64,000 nt of DNA from Beroe ovata (GCA_946803715.1 CAMPET010000197.1:73529-137528), one strand, 5' to 3'; shown: positions 49,425-62,024, counted from the stretch's first letter. Numbers and translations are program-made. Notes: a model not told the origin generated them from the letters alone.

Positions 49425-50963
49425 ATGTCTCATTTAGCTCGTAGTCTGTCCCGGTTAGTCTCAAGATCGTCCACGAGAATCGCATGTCAGGTAGTGGTTA
49501 GTCAAATTGTGAAATATTGTGACTTATACACCTCCTCTCCCCCACCCTGCCAATGAATTCTACTCTTTTCCGTCATCCCTCTATTATAAGAAAATTATCT
49601 TGAACATGAATTTCACTCTATATTTGCATAGAGTATTTCGCTACTCCTTCATCAAACTTCATCTCCTCTCAGCGGTCACGAGGTATCCAGACATCTGCTT
49701 CTGCTGCCGGAGGTGGGCACTACAGTGAAATCACAGACTACAAGCTCTTCCTCTGGGATAGACCTGACGGTGAGTCAGCAATCGTATTTCAGGGGGAATG
49801 TAGTGAATCTGCAATCGTAATTCGGGAGGGAAGTGTAGTGAATCTGCATTCGTAATTCTGGGGGATCGAGGGTTCTCTGTGACGTTTAGAGAAAACTACG
49901 ATATTTTGATTGGTCTGTCTTCTGTTTTTGCGATCATCGGTCAAATAAATTCAGCCATTGGCTAGTAGCCACTTATTTCTCCTTTCTATTTATCACCTCT
50001 GCCGACACTGAGAACGTATAACACAATAGCACCATGTTCACTCCTTTATTGCTAGGGTGTAGCAACCAATATAAGTTAGTTGGTGTTACACAATACACAT
50101 GCAACCAATATAACTTCTTTATAATGTTATATACGCCGCCCTATTTAGTATAATGGCGCCAATGTAACAGCACTTTATTGGGGAGTATTTATGAAGTACC
50201 CTATTGACGTTATGCTAATTGAAATATATAATAGAGACTCTGACATCAGACGCAAAGATCAAGCACATTGACTTAAAATCGTGTACATGGGCCACATAAA
50301 AGTAAACTTTGTCGAATAGTCGAATAGGTATTCCTGGATAAGCGCTGTCGATTTTCTTCTCAGTTATGAGAATACTGCACAGAAATTTGATTGTTGCAAC
50401 ATGAGAAAGACCCCATATCACGTGACCACTGACCACACCACCCATGACCAGGTTTCCCTGAGGGTCACGTTCCCCACCGTGCCCACCCCTGGGAACGGAG
50501 GTCCTACCTCACTGAGCTTGAGGACTACTGGATGGCCATGCTCCTCGGACTTACCCTCGCCTTCCAAATCGGGATGTACCGGGCTAAGCGCCAAGTCGCG
50601 TGAGTGGAACTGCGAACCCGTCCCAGACAGGGGGGTTGTGGGGGAGAATTCTCGGATTTATGTCTAATTTTGTGGATTCATCATGTACATTTATCAAGTG
50701 TTACAGAATTGATTGAACTTGCTTCACTCCCCCTAAGTCAATATCCTCAATTTCCTCAAATTAACTATTTCCTCCTCCTCCCCAGGAACAATGACGAAGT
50801 CATACAAATAGCGGAGGAGCGGTTCAACAACGGCATCCTGGTTGATCTGTTCCCCGATCAGAAGGAAGGGCGGATATTCGTGAATAACCGGGAGTTCTTC
50901 CCGGACCATGACCCGCACAGCTACGACCCGACCGAGGAGCGGAACTACTTCTGGATGCAGTAA
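49425..50963 (+). CDS. Small nuclear-encoded mitochondrial single-span protein, family not identified (162 aa, 4 exons)
   Basis: Exons: 49425-49490, 49673-49769, 50452-50599, 50786-50963; phases agree and the stop is TAA. The N-terminus MSHLARSLSRLVSRSSTRIA is rich in Arg and Ser with no acidic residue, a typical mitochondrial presequence. A conserved-looking segment (HYSEITDYKLFLWDRPDG) is followed by one membrane span (WMAMLLGLTLAFQIGMY) and a hydrophilic C-terminus ending ERNYFWMQ. Size and layout resemble respiratory complex I accessory subunits, but I could not match it to a named one. TTTACAG lies 7 bases before the ATG. It sits 369 bp after the TMX3-like stop and 341 bp before PSMD6. 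Confidence 0.7.
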
Positions 50964-51303
50964 AAATCTGGATGCAGTAACGCGCGGCCGTCAGAGAGAA
51001 TAGAGAACTTGAGGAACATTAATTTAAATGTGGAAAACTGAGGAGCAATGATTAATGATCATGAAAACTCTGTCCTACAGAAAACCATTTTCGTGAGATT
51101 TTCGAAATGGTTGAGAACTAAGTATCAATTTACTGCCATGAGGTTTTGTTAGTTTTTTGTACAGTTTAAAATCGTTCAACGAACTTTGTTCTGGTCTGTC
51201 TCAACTCACGATACCTTGGTCTAAGATTGTGATATGCCCATTGTCCATGTGTCAATTTGAATTAAAATTCTCTCACTAACCTGTCTATCTGTAATTAGCA
51301 AGG

Positions 51304-53483
51304 ATGCCGACTTTAGAAGGACTGGAGGAGGCTGGGCTGGAGAAAATACCGGACCTCGGTATCGCTCAAATGAGATTCCAACTGAACATGAGCCCGGAAA
51401 CTGCCAAGCAGCTGAATGTCGACCAGGCCAAGGTATGGAGTTGTGGAATTGTGAATTTTGGAGTACGGGAATATTGATATTTGAATTGTGAAACCTGTTT
51501 AATCTTTCTCCTCATCAATGATCACTCGTTCATTCTATCCATCGTTGATCGCATCACTCTTTTCTCTTCTCCACTCAGATTAAAGAAGAGCTGTTTGACA
51601 AGTTAAAGTCGGGGTTTATGACAGAACTGTACAAAGAAGTGTGCGGTGACTTGAAGATGCCTGTCAATAACTCTGTTATTGAGGAAATGCAAAGCAAAAA
51701 CAAAGAAAAGATAGATGAATTAACATGTGAGTAGAATATGAATTCACCATGATCCATGTTTCGAATCCCACTCGCGAGAAAAGGAATCGGACGTGGAAAT
51801 GGCTTTTCAAATTCATGATTTCTCAATCCACAACGTCATCATTTTATCAGCGGAGATAGAAAACGCGGAAAAGAATGAGGGTGAAAGCGAGGTTCGTGAA
51901 GCGATGGTTAAGAAATGCGACTATCTGACCTCTATCGGTGATAAGGAGGCAGCGATCAAAATGCTGAAAGAAACTCTCGATAAGACAACAACTACTGGAC
52001 ACAAATTGGATTTGCATTTTCATCTTATCAGATTGGGCTTCTTCTTTTCCGATAATAAGATCATAACTGTGAACTTGGATAAAGCTAAAGCGTGAGTAAC
52101 TCTTCATCGATTGTAATTTATCTATCAGAGTTGGACTTTGTTCGAATCTGCGGTCCTTTTAAACGATCGACATTCGCAGGCTGATTGAGTTGGGAGGTGA
52201 TTGGGATCGAAGAAACCGACTGAAAGTGTATTCGGGACTATACGCTATGTCTATTCGAGATTTCAAAGAGGCGGCCTCCAATTTCCTTGATACAGTCTCC
52301 ACCTTCACTTCATATGAGCTAATGGACTACCACACATTCATCAAATACACTATCATATCGTCTATGATGGCGTTGGATAGGAAAGATCTGACCAAGAAGG
52401 TAGGTTCAGTGGCAAAACCTCATGTCACAGATTTTGAAAAGTCGGCCGCGCGCTCTTGCCAAACGACAATCTTTCTCAGCAAGCAAGAATTGTTAACTAT
52501 ACGCAAGCGCGCAGTTTCAAGCGCGCGCGGTTTCGTTTAATTTTTCTTTGATCGAACCAAATCGACGATTGATTTCAGATCGTCGAAGGAGCTGACATTA
52601 ACGAAGTTCTCCATGAGCTGCCACTATTTAAGAAGTACATCTACTCGCTTTACAACGCACAGTATGCTGACTTCTTCGTCGCTCTGGGTAAAATGTGGTC
52701 ATACGACGCTGATTCACATTGAAAGTTAAAGCTGCATTGAACGAAACTAAGAAATTTTATTCGTGGCCATCCTCTCATGTTTTTCTCCGTTAGGCGATCT
52801 GGAAGCAGTGTTGAAGGGCGACAGGCTGCTCTCTGCTCACACGCACTACTACACTCGGGAGATGCGGGTTCGGTCCTATGCCCAACTGCTCGAGTCGTAC
52901 AGCTCACTGACGGTCAACTACATGGCGAACAGTTTCGGAGTCTCGGAGCGATTCATTGACACGTGAGTCTTGTATATAGTTATGAAATAGGGCGTGGAAT
53001 GGGTATTTGTCGCGTATATTTGAGACAAGTCAAGACTGTGCTTGAACAGTGGTGAAAGTCGGAAAGACAAATGAGCATTTGAATGAAAATTGAATATTGT
53101 TGACATCAGTGCTATTTTAGTTACCCTTGGTATAATCGAATAATTAGGTCTAATTATTGTTGTCTAAACTTTAGAAAACATAGTTTATTCCAGGGAACTG
53201 TCAAGGTTCATATCGGCTGGTGCACTGAATGCGAAAATCGATAAAGTGGGTGGTATTATTCTTACTAATCGACCAGATCAGAAGAATTGGCAATACCAGG
53301 TATGTTTGGAGACCATGATATTGTTGGACCCTTTGGGGCTTGGTTATCTAAATGTATTCGACATGATGCAGTTTGTGAACTACATGCCATTGCTATTCAT
53401 TGACCAATTACCAGGCAGTTATCAAGCAAGGAGATCTGTTGCTGAACCGAATTCAGAAGCTAAGCAGAGTGATCACCATCTAA
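51304..53483 (+). CDS. PSMD6: 26S proteasome regulatory subunit PSMD6/Rpn7 (396 aa, 8 exons)
   Basis: A PCI-domain subunit of the 19S lid. Exons: 51304-51432, 51579-51726, 51851-52091, 52180-52399, 52579-52687, 52794-52962, 53194-53299, 53415-53483; phases agree. The start ([13 protein letters not shown]), the helical repeats ([18 protein letters not shown]), [20 protein letters not shown] and the PCI end ([37 protein letters not shown]) are characteristic. Length fits human PSMD6 (389 aa). GTAATTAG ends 5 bases before the ATG. The fourth intron carries GC-rich cgcgcg islands (about 52443-52535). The gene closes the seven-gene plus-strand run. Confidence 0.96.
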
Positions 53484-54662
53484 ACTGACCGGTGACATCT
53501 TATTGGCGGTTATTTTGGTCACGTGATCGGTATTTTATCACGTGCACTTGCCGTGTTCAATGACTCAAATCCATCGAACTTGTTTCATCAATATCGGGCG
53601 CTACTCTTCCTTTGATAGTAACTAACGATAAGTTCATTAGGATAGGTCCATGATTTCAGTTCATTTCAAGTCACATTTCTATGGTGATACCACGCTTTTT
53701 ATGACGTTATGAGCTGGTCTACAATGACGTCAATCAGCGTGAATTCTGCTATGACATCGTCCTTGCTTTGTCCTAGACAAAAAGGGGAGAAAGTCAGGAA
53801 ATCGTTTTTTTTTCTCGCGCTTAGTACTACCCCCCTTTTTCCTCCGTGTTGTGACGCTCATTATAGAAGCGTTTTTGATACCTTTGTCGCTACCCCCAAA
53901 AGATGCTATTTTCGGTACCTGGTACCTTTGTGAAAGAGCTCACGCGCGCGCTCGTCCTCACACTTTTGTCGGTCTCTATTTTTGTATCTAGCTGCGTTTC
54001 CAGAAGATCTGAACACTGGCACCGATTCGTCCTATCACACACACACACGCACACCAATGTTCGTTGCTCAATAACACGACGTGGAAGTACCCAAATAATG
54101 AGGAAAATTACACAAATACCGCAAATACCTTATCCCGAAGAGGTGCGATTTAATTATCGGATTTAAGCGTGATGAGTGGTATCAAAAATCCTGTGATCTT
54201 TCGTTCCAGTGTCATTAACATTCCAAAAAACACTAGGACCTTGGATCGTATGTTACCCAATTATCGCAATAGCCTCTTTCACATTTCAGGCTTCACTTCA
54301 CGCCAGCATTCGATTCTCTATAATCTCTTTGCTTCGCACACATTTTCTGCCTTTCCCAATGCCGATGTCAATGTCATGCATATCATGCAGCAATTTTCCC
54401 TCACAAGTTGTCATCTGGATGATTATGATAGTTAGACATGAAACATTCGAAAATATGGTTTGATCTAATAATGTAATATTCTATTTGTAACACATAAAAC
54501 TTCGTAAAAAATGAACCCCGAGTATTATGTCGCTATAAGTACAACTCATGGAAACAGCAATGAGATATTCCAGAAGTTTCCCAGTAATATTAATATCTTG
54601 ACAGAAATGTAGTGGAAATTTCCCAGAAAATTCCCGATAGCAATGCTTTTCCACGAAATATA
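53484..54662. other. Convergent intergenic region PSMD6 / serine dehydratase
   Basis: It holds two 3' UTRs. CACGTG occurs at about 53520 and 53540, a cgcgcg run near 53942 and a short CA run near 54037-54052. Open frames here lack any recognisable domain. Confidence 0.5.
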
Positions 54663-57600
54663 TCACAGTATCATCTCCTTCGCAGGATAGACTCTGTCTA
54701 GTTCAGAGTTCACTCTCAGTCTCTCGGATAGAGACCTTAGAGTGTCGCTGTCGACCGTGGCTCCGCCACAGACAACGACTACGATCGGACCGTTGTTGTT
54801 TTCGTCTGACCCCCTGTTTGTCCCCTTTTCTCTTTCTTTCTCTAGATCGTTTTCGTTCATTCCGCTTCTCAAGTAATCGTTTATTTGACCTGCGATATGA
54901 CTCGTTTAATTTTGTGTTCATGTAGATTCCTCCCTCGCATCCCGCACTTATAAAATTAAATTTGCTCAATGGGATGTTCCAGAAGATTGACTCTGGTAGC
55001 AACTGGTATCATCTCTTTTACAACTCGTATTTTATTAACTATCAACATGTTTGATGGGATTAGTTAAATACGGAACTCCCATATTGTGTTGAAATTCCGG
55101 TGCCCTGCGACGGCGGGCTCCCAACTTGGACCTAGATCCCCCGTCGTAACCTGCCGACACGGCCTATTTCGCTGTGACGTGTACCATTCCGGTGAGCCAG
55201 GAAGTGTATGGTCACGTGACTTGTAGCACGTGACCCACTGACCCTGCATTTACTGCCACGTGCACTACTTTAGTTTGCACGTGCTACTTAGCTAGGAGGT
55301 GTTTATGCTGGTGTAGAGCGTACCTCTACCATTAAATTCCGAGGATGCCATATGTCAGTCGGCACCTTGTCTGGCCTCTTGCAGCTTGTTTGATGAAGAA
55401 GCGAAGCCTCTACTTGTTCAGCAATAAAGCTAGTTTTTGTCTTGTCAAGGACATACGTAGTTCCGATTGAATTCGCGCGCTACCTCTCTTATAAGGGCGA
55501 ATCTTTACATGAATAATATATGTTACAGTTCATTATAATATCTAGCGAGGAATTCAATGTGTTAATAGTGTTCCTCGCACGTGCAGGGTATCTTAGTTTC
55601 TATCGTATATCGAGTGATAGTCCATCAGGTACAACCTATGTTGAATCATCGATAGGGTTTTTTGTCTTCCTTACGTTGCTATGATCTAATCTCGAATCAG
55701 TGGCAGTCATGTTGTTTCTATGGTTTAACCATGGTACTCTAGTTTTGGTCACGTGTTAGGTTTGGGCTTAGGTTTGGGCATAGGTTTGGGTATCATAGTA
55801 ACCTGAATAGACCGGCGAGAGTGTTGCTCCACACGCCGGCTCCACTAGGAACTGATGATCCCGCAGGAAGAGATTGCAACATTCCACCGCCGTCTTATCC
55901 TCAGTAAGCTTGCTAATTATCGTCAACTCGCCGCTCAGTTTTACTACCTCCTCGCACACTTGCAGTGCCCCTGTGTAACACCTATATATTAACACCTATA
56001 ATATTATACGCTCAGTCAGCTCTGTTATATGCCTGTATCTCAACACCAGGGTACGTCAAGACTCCTTATACATGTAGCAACATTGTTCACCAACACATGC
56101 TACACATACCCAGTGTTTTAGCAACACTTGTTATCTTGTCCAGTTTCACTGCTTTACCAGCTAGGACTGCCTTGTTGAAGGACTCTGCGCCACGTGTTTC
56201 CATAGCAACTATGGAAACAGAGGTTGCCCAGGTCCCTATCTGCTTTATACCACGTGCTATGCCGGCGAGCAACCCTCCGCCACCCACGCACGTCACTACG
56301 GCCGCCGGTTTTTCATATCCCGCCTTCTTTAGCTGACTTTGCATCTGGGAGTTATTTAGGTGAAGGTCTGGAGATCATGTGTCGCAGGGGAGAACAATGG
56401 TTGTTAGGATTTCTGTGCTTCGAATTCGACCAAATTCCGTATTCTATACCTCGTAAACTAATGTAGAGTGTCCATCCCACACTGCAGTGCTGTCGAAAGG
56501 GTGTATGTACTGACACTTTTCTCCTTCCTTCTGGCGTTGTGCCAGATATTTCCTGGCACTGGCATCGCACGTGTCCCACACAGGACCTCCAATATAAACC
56601 TCACAACCCAGGTCACTAAACTTCTTCAGTACTGGCTGCGGGAGTCCATCCATCGTGAACACGGTCGCCCTGCCGTGTATGTGTATTGTATGGATGGGTG
56701 TGGGAGGAAGTGTGTGTGTGAATTGGGGTGGAGAGATAGTGAAGCAGTGTGAGGAGTTGGTGAGGTTTAGAGTTTTCAGTATATCCCGCACACAGAAATT
56801 GACTGCTTGAGTATGATAGCACTTGATCCCCGTTGTCACAGGTCCCTTGCTTTATTGCAATACTAAACTTTGATTGAGGAGTACAGTCCTTCCGAGGCTG
56901 GTACCAACCTTACTCCATGTTTTTTTAGCTGGACGCAGCTTGTGCTCCTCAATTTGCTCGGCTTCGTCTAGAGGGAACTATTGGATCTATGTGTGTGTTG
57001 TGTATGTGTGTGTGTGAGTGTGTGAATGTGTGTGTGTGTGTGTGTGTTGTGGAGTTATCATTCAACTGACAAATTTAATCGGATCAGTGCGCGCTCAAGC
57101 CTTATCCCTCCTTGTACCACCAATCACATAATCATATGCAATATACCGTTATATGAGTCATTTAATTTAGTGTAATTGGTGGAGGGCAAGCCCAACGTGG
57201 TACCGTGATCAGTGAGCTATGTGCGCGCGACGGCCCCCAATCTAGCTTTAGTACCCTAGTGAAGTACCCAATATAATAATCCCTCCCCCTTTAGACAGGG
57301 GCAAAGAGAGGGGGGATATGATATTTGTCATATCTACTACCCTCATCAGACACAGCTCATCCAGTGTAGACACTATATTTGTCACGGTCCACAGACACTA
57401 TAGAGTTGCAGGGGAGGGGGTCGTACCTAACACCTTTGAGTTGTACGTACTGCTGTAGGATAGGGCACATGGGAGCGTCTATTTCCGAGTCTGGGCTTGT
57501 TACAGGGCTCGCGAACTATGTCTCAAAAACGCCGGGATCGGAGTGTTACGGTTGATTGTTGATCTTCGTAATCGCGAGCAAGAGATTATATGGGTATCGA

Positions 57601-58195
57601 GTGTGTGAGGGGGATTGGGGGCTTGTTTACGGAATTGTTTCATTGTCAAAGTCGGGTTTTCCCCATTTTATTTGTCGCGTATTTCCACTCCATCCCCCGT
57701 CGCATTTGTTGAAGATTCATAGTAGCCCATAAAGTTAGAATACTCACTTCACTCCTAGTAGTTTTGCGGAGTAAGCCGTTGCCATGCCAGCGTTTCCTCC
57801 TGAACTGCAGATCAGGTGTGTGGCACCGCTTTTCACAGCTTGCCTGCACTCATTCCCAATTCCTGGGATTGGGTGGTGTCATTGGGTGGTGTCATCGGCG
57901 TTTTGTCTCTCGAGGTTTAGAAACGTTTAAAGTTCATTTCCTTCCTACTCCTATAGGCTATAATCGTAGAAATGTGGTTTAAAAGAGCGGTGATAAATTC
58001 CACATTTCCATATGACCGTCTCTGCTACCCACCTCGAAGTTTGAATGAGCCACTGGGCTGCGTGTTCTCCAGTTTTAAGTAGACAGGTCTGTGAGCACAG
58101 GTTGATAGCGGAGCACTGTAGATTAGCGGAGTCTCAACATGAAGAACTATCTCATCTATATTCTGTCTCCCCTGTGTCTTAGCAACCGTCGCCAT
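54663..58195 (-). CDS. SDS-like: L-serine/L-threonine dehydratase, PLP-dependent (375 aa, 6 exons)
   Basis: It deaminates serine to pyruvate and threonine to 2-oxobutyrate in the cytosol using pyridoxal phosphate. Exons: 58195-58033, 57862-57748, 56669-56450, 56344-56110, 55970-55803, 54889-54663; phases agree. The PLP lysine is Lys52 in NTQPSGSFKLRG. The phosphate-binding and substrate loops are CSSGGNAGMATAYSAKLLG and GGGGLLAGIARG, with VAMETRGAESFNKA, EPACGATLSPVYS and the C-terminal VVVVCGGATV, all as in SDS/SDSL. It is longer than mammalian SDS (about 328 aa) because of a hydrophilic insert near residue 310 and a C-terminal tail. Serine racemase is less likely because of the SDS-like C-terminal Cys region. 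It is divergent from the secreted-protein gene. Confidence 0.93.
55212..55284. promoter_or_regulatory. Cluster of four CACGTG palindromes in a serine dehydratase intron
   Basis: CACGTG at about 55213, 55227, 55258 and 55278. CACGTG is the canonical E-box bound by bHLH-ZIP factors, but it is also frequent in this genome's repeats (4024-4042, 61353-61407), so regulation is uncertain. Confidence 0.35.
57000..57050. repeat. TG microsatellite
   Basis: GT-rich repeats within serine dehydratase intron 2 (56670-57747), which otherwise shows no gene. Confidence 0.8.
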
Positions 58196-59262
58196 TCTGT
58201 CTGTTGTCTTGGCAACGCTTTTTCGTCAGGAGAATCAAATTTACAGCAAGAAATATCACAGTGCTTCACTCAGTGCAAACAAAATACAAAGCTCGAATGG
58301 AAATGTACTCGACAGAATGCTAATCCTCGCATTACATGTACTGATCGTGTATACACTATACATGACATGTACTGTGTGCAGCCAGCAGTCACCGGATCAC
58401 CCCTGCGGTGGGCCGCTAGTGAGACTCCGAATTTGGAAGGATCTGTCGATGTCTTTCATCCGATGAATGGTTGCCTTCCTGTCATAGGTTGCCCTTTTGT
58501 CAATAGTCACGTCTGGCAGGATGATAATGTTATTGACAAAGGGGATCGGAAAATGACAGAAGAGGATGTAAAAATCTACGGAAAAAAATGAATTTGCCCG
58601 GAGGGGGGATAGCTTTTTAGTCATACTCATACTCATGAGATTAATTCGAAATAAACAAATCATCTGTTTCGAGAGAGACACTATGGCATTATACAGACAC
58701 GGTGCTCATGAAATAACTCGGTCAGCGATTTACCATAATACAATCATCTGTGAGCTTGAGTCTGTCTGTACTAAGTGTCTTGGCAGCAGCACCTCCGATC
58801 ACGACACAGCTGTTTTTCACATCTATGAAAGATGTTGCAGGGGGAATTTGTGCCATCTAGCCCTCGCCAGGTGGCTGATAATGGCATTTGTTGAGGCTGC
58901 GCCCACATTTCCCCATTCCATGGTATTTCGTACCAGTTCACACTATTCTTCCTGAATTTGACTGATGAATTGTAGTTGATGTAATCATCATCCATTCATC
59001 CCATGTAAAGCTGCAGTGAGTGTGGATTCCAGTTCTCGATAATCGTATTACCGACTTTGTGATCTAAAGACGTTGTTTCTGTCGACTTTCGTTCATTATC
59101 CATCGCTTTCCTTTGCATCTTTTTGCTAATCCATCCCCGCCCTTCCTTTGCCGATTTAAATCGTTATCTCATTTTTGTGACCCTACATCACGTCCACAAT
59201 TACATTCCCTCTAGCCAAATAAACCTCCCCTTCAAGATTATAATACAGATTGTTATGAAAAG
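58196..59262. other. Divergent intergenic region, serine dehydratase / secreted orphan
   Basis: The promoters of both flanking genes could lie here. On the minus strand CAACAGACAG lies directly before the dehydratase ATG; on the plus strand AATACAG ends at 59248, 14 bases before the secreted gene's ATG. Open frames in between have no recognisable domain. Confidence 0.5.
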
Positions 59263-61193
59263 ATGCTACCGTCCTATGTTCAGACTGTCCTGATATCAGC
59301 ACTACTCCTTCTATCCTTTGCGTCCGCTAGACACCTCAAAAGAGGCGTCAAAGGTAAAAGTCCGATGAGCGAGATTATGATAATTGCCCAAGTTATGATA
59401 CAGTAACTATTTAGATGTGCTGGATTAATTTGTCAATAATTGTCTCTACAAGAATGGGGAATTTGGCCCGTTTTCTGTTTTCAATTTCATAAAACCGTGT
59501 TTATAAGGGCCCCTTATTATCTTGCTAATTGAGTAGTTCTCACTCACTCACTCTCCCCCTCAGCTTCCAGATCCTCGGATGTGCCCAAGGAGCTACAACA
59601 AAAACACCAGGACTTCCAGCACCTCCTCAATTCTGGACTGTCGAGACTGGATGCGGAGCGAATCATCAACTCGTACAACTATCAGTACAACACGCATCAC
59701 GATTACAATGAAAACGTTATCCCCAGTAAGTTATATGGGGGATCTGTCCATAATTATCTGTTGTGAAAGAGGGAGTAGCGGGTCACAAGAGAGATTGAAA
59801 GTGGCCAGGGGTCTAGAAAGTTCTGCACTCCAACTAATATCCCACCTCACAGTCATATGACCAACCCCTCGCTCTCCCCTATAATAGATGACGTGATCAA
59901 GCCAGTGGAGAGTTTCATCTTCACTCGGGGTCCGGACACAAGTGTATCCTCGACCAGTGAGTACTACCCTTCCACTCCACCTTGGTATAGGCTGCACGTG
60001 CTTTACAACAACAACAAGGACGTGTTGCTTCACAACAAGAAGGGAGATAGTCACGTGGAATGTGAGTGGATTTGATGTCTATTGTCTGTACGAATTCAAA
60101 AGTGGCTTACTATCAAATATCAGACATGAGTGGACATTCAAACTCTCACGCTTCTCCTATTCCTCAGCTGGAAGTTTCGCGACACACATGCCTATTTCCA
60201 CGACAACAGATTTGTCGCAGTGTCCGTGTGACAACAAGAACAACATGGACACTCTTCTGAATATCCTCTCATCAGCTGCGCCGGCAGAAGAAAAGCGAAA
60301 TGTGGGTGTGAATCTTGTTGGAAATCATCAGGAATTCAGGGGAATATGTTGATCAGAGATCTTCCTGATTTCCGTCCAATTTAACACTTCATTTCCCGTC
60401 AGAATCTACTACAGATAGGGCTGTACAGCGAGGAACATGCTCGAAGATGCTATCAGTTCTGCATCAACCACAGTCCGTCTATGTCATTCAGCTTCAGTAC
60501 AGGCAACGTACAGACAGTGAGTATCGCCGTGATTCGAGAATGTTCCACGTCAAGTTCATTGTCGATGTACCTAATGATGTCATAGACTATGTTTTGGGGT
60601 AGAACAATGGCTGATTCATCCTTAATTTGATCATAATATGGCGTCATGACTCATACTCTTTCAGTTTCCTCCTGAAAGTCAGAACTACATCGAAATAGCT
60701 ACTGAGTCCGTTGATCCTGATGCTTTTAACTTTGATAGATATCACTGTTACGAGGTATGAATCACTTATTTAGATCTTCGCGGATAGAGATAATGGGCCA
60801 ACCTCAGATCTAAGAATCGGGAGGTTCGCTCTAATTTTCTCCGGAGTTGAAACAAACTCTCTCTCTCTCAGATCATGCTGGCAAAGACAGAAACAAGGTC
60901 ATGTGTTTACTCGCACTATTCACCAACCCGTGATAGTCCGAAACCATCAACAAACCCGGTAAATAGTTAACTGAAACTACCAAATTGCTCTTTCGATTCC
61001 GACCTTAGAATTTGGTTACTGGGACCCACAGATTAGACCAAACTGTGAAATGATACTTGGTCCTAAATTATCGCTAGACGCTCGCGCGACTAAGATTACT
61101 TTCTCCTTATCTTCTGTGACTTTGCAGCCTGGACAGAACATCTGGACGTGCTGTAAGAAGATACCGACATACCGTGCCTACTACAACTACTGA
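59263..61193 (+). CDS. Secreted orphan protein with cysteines, unknown family (305 aa, 8 exons)
   Basis: Exons: 59263-59353, 59564-59725, 59888-60061, 60168-60301, 60403-60516, 60665-60754, 60872-60958, 61128-61193; phases agree. The N-terminus MLPSYVQTVLISALLLLSFA is a clear signal peptide, followed by a dibasic KR. No transmembrane span is seen. The N-terminal third is Tyr/Asn/His-rich (NSYNYQYNTHHDYNENV), then a stretch with PPWYRLHVLYNNNKDVLLHN, a CPC pair, RRCYQFCINHSP, and a C-terminal TCCKK ending YRAYYNY. About eight cysteines in the second half suggest disulfides outside the cell. I do not recognise the family. An out-of-frame ATG lies 8 bases upstream (59255). A second partial copy is at 63159-64000. 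Confidence 0.75.
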
Positions 61194-62024
61194 ACAGGAA
61201 AATGGACAGGTTGCGCAGTTCCCGGTTAAAGGGAATGGATTGTGCGTGAGATCGTGTGTTCATTCGAAGAACTGAAAGAAAAAAACGGACATAATCCTGT
61301 GTCCTCAAAGCATCCCTAGGGTCTTGATAATTCCTGATCAATCTAACATGGGTCACGTGGTCACGTGACCGATGTTGAGCACGTGATTGCTACTACTTAG
61401 CCACGTGCTGTGGCCATAGCGACTGCAAGCCGCCGCGTATCAAGGATTAGGAATGCAGCTTCGGATCGGGATAAGCTGCATCTAGCATCTTGATCCGATC
61501 TTTGACTTTCGCCATAAACTTATAGGCAACGTGACACTGACATCAAAAGAGTCGAGATATAAAATGAAAGTAGCATGCCAGGCCCATGGACCTTTATAAT
61601 ATAGTAACATTGAATATTTGATATGTTATATGCTCATACCGAATGAACATGGATAGCACAGATCAAACATAGATCAAACAAGACTGATATGATTGATTCA
61701 AGATCTTGGAAATTGGTCCATGTCTATAACTATCTGTGACTCCATGACTAGCTCTGTAATTCCATGGAAAGAATAAAAAACTTAGTACTCGTAATTTGGA
61801 GTGATATGTTTCACCAAAGTGTGGCACATCAATTAGAGTTAGACCAATCCGAGCTGTTTATCAACAAAATCCACGTTTTCAATATTTGACATTGTTTTTA
61901 CTATTTCTCAAGTTTGTACCTGACCGTCCCAATCCTGATTCATCCTTTCTGTTCATGTCTGATCAATCAGGCTACCATGACAAGTTCTGATATTATAAGT
62001 GTCAATGAAACTCACACGGTGAAA
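61194..62024. other. Convergent intergenic region, secreted orphan / sulfatase
   Basis: It holds the 3' UTRs of both neighbours. Four CACGTG palindromes lie within 61353-61407. The rest is AT-rich, with nothing recognisable. Confidence 0.5.
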
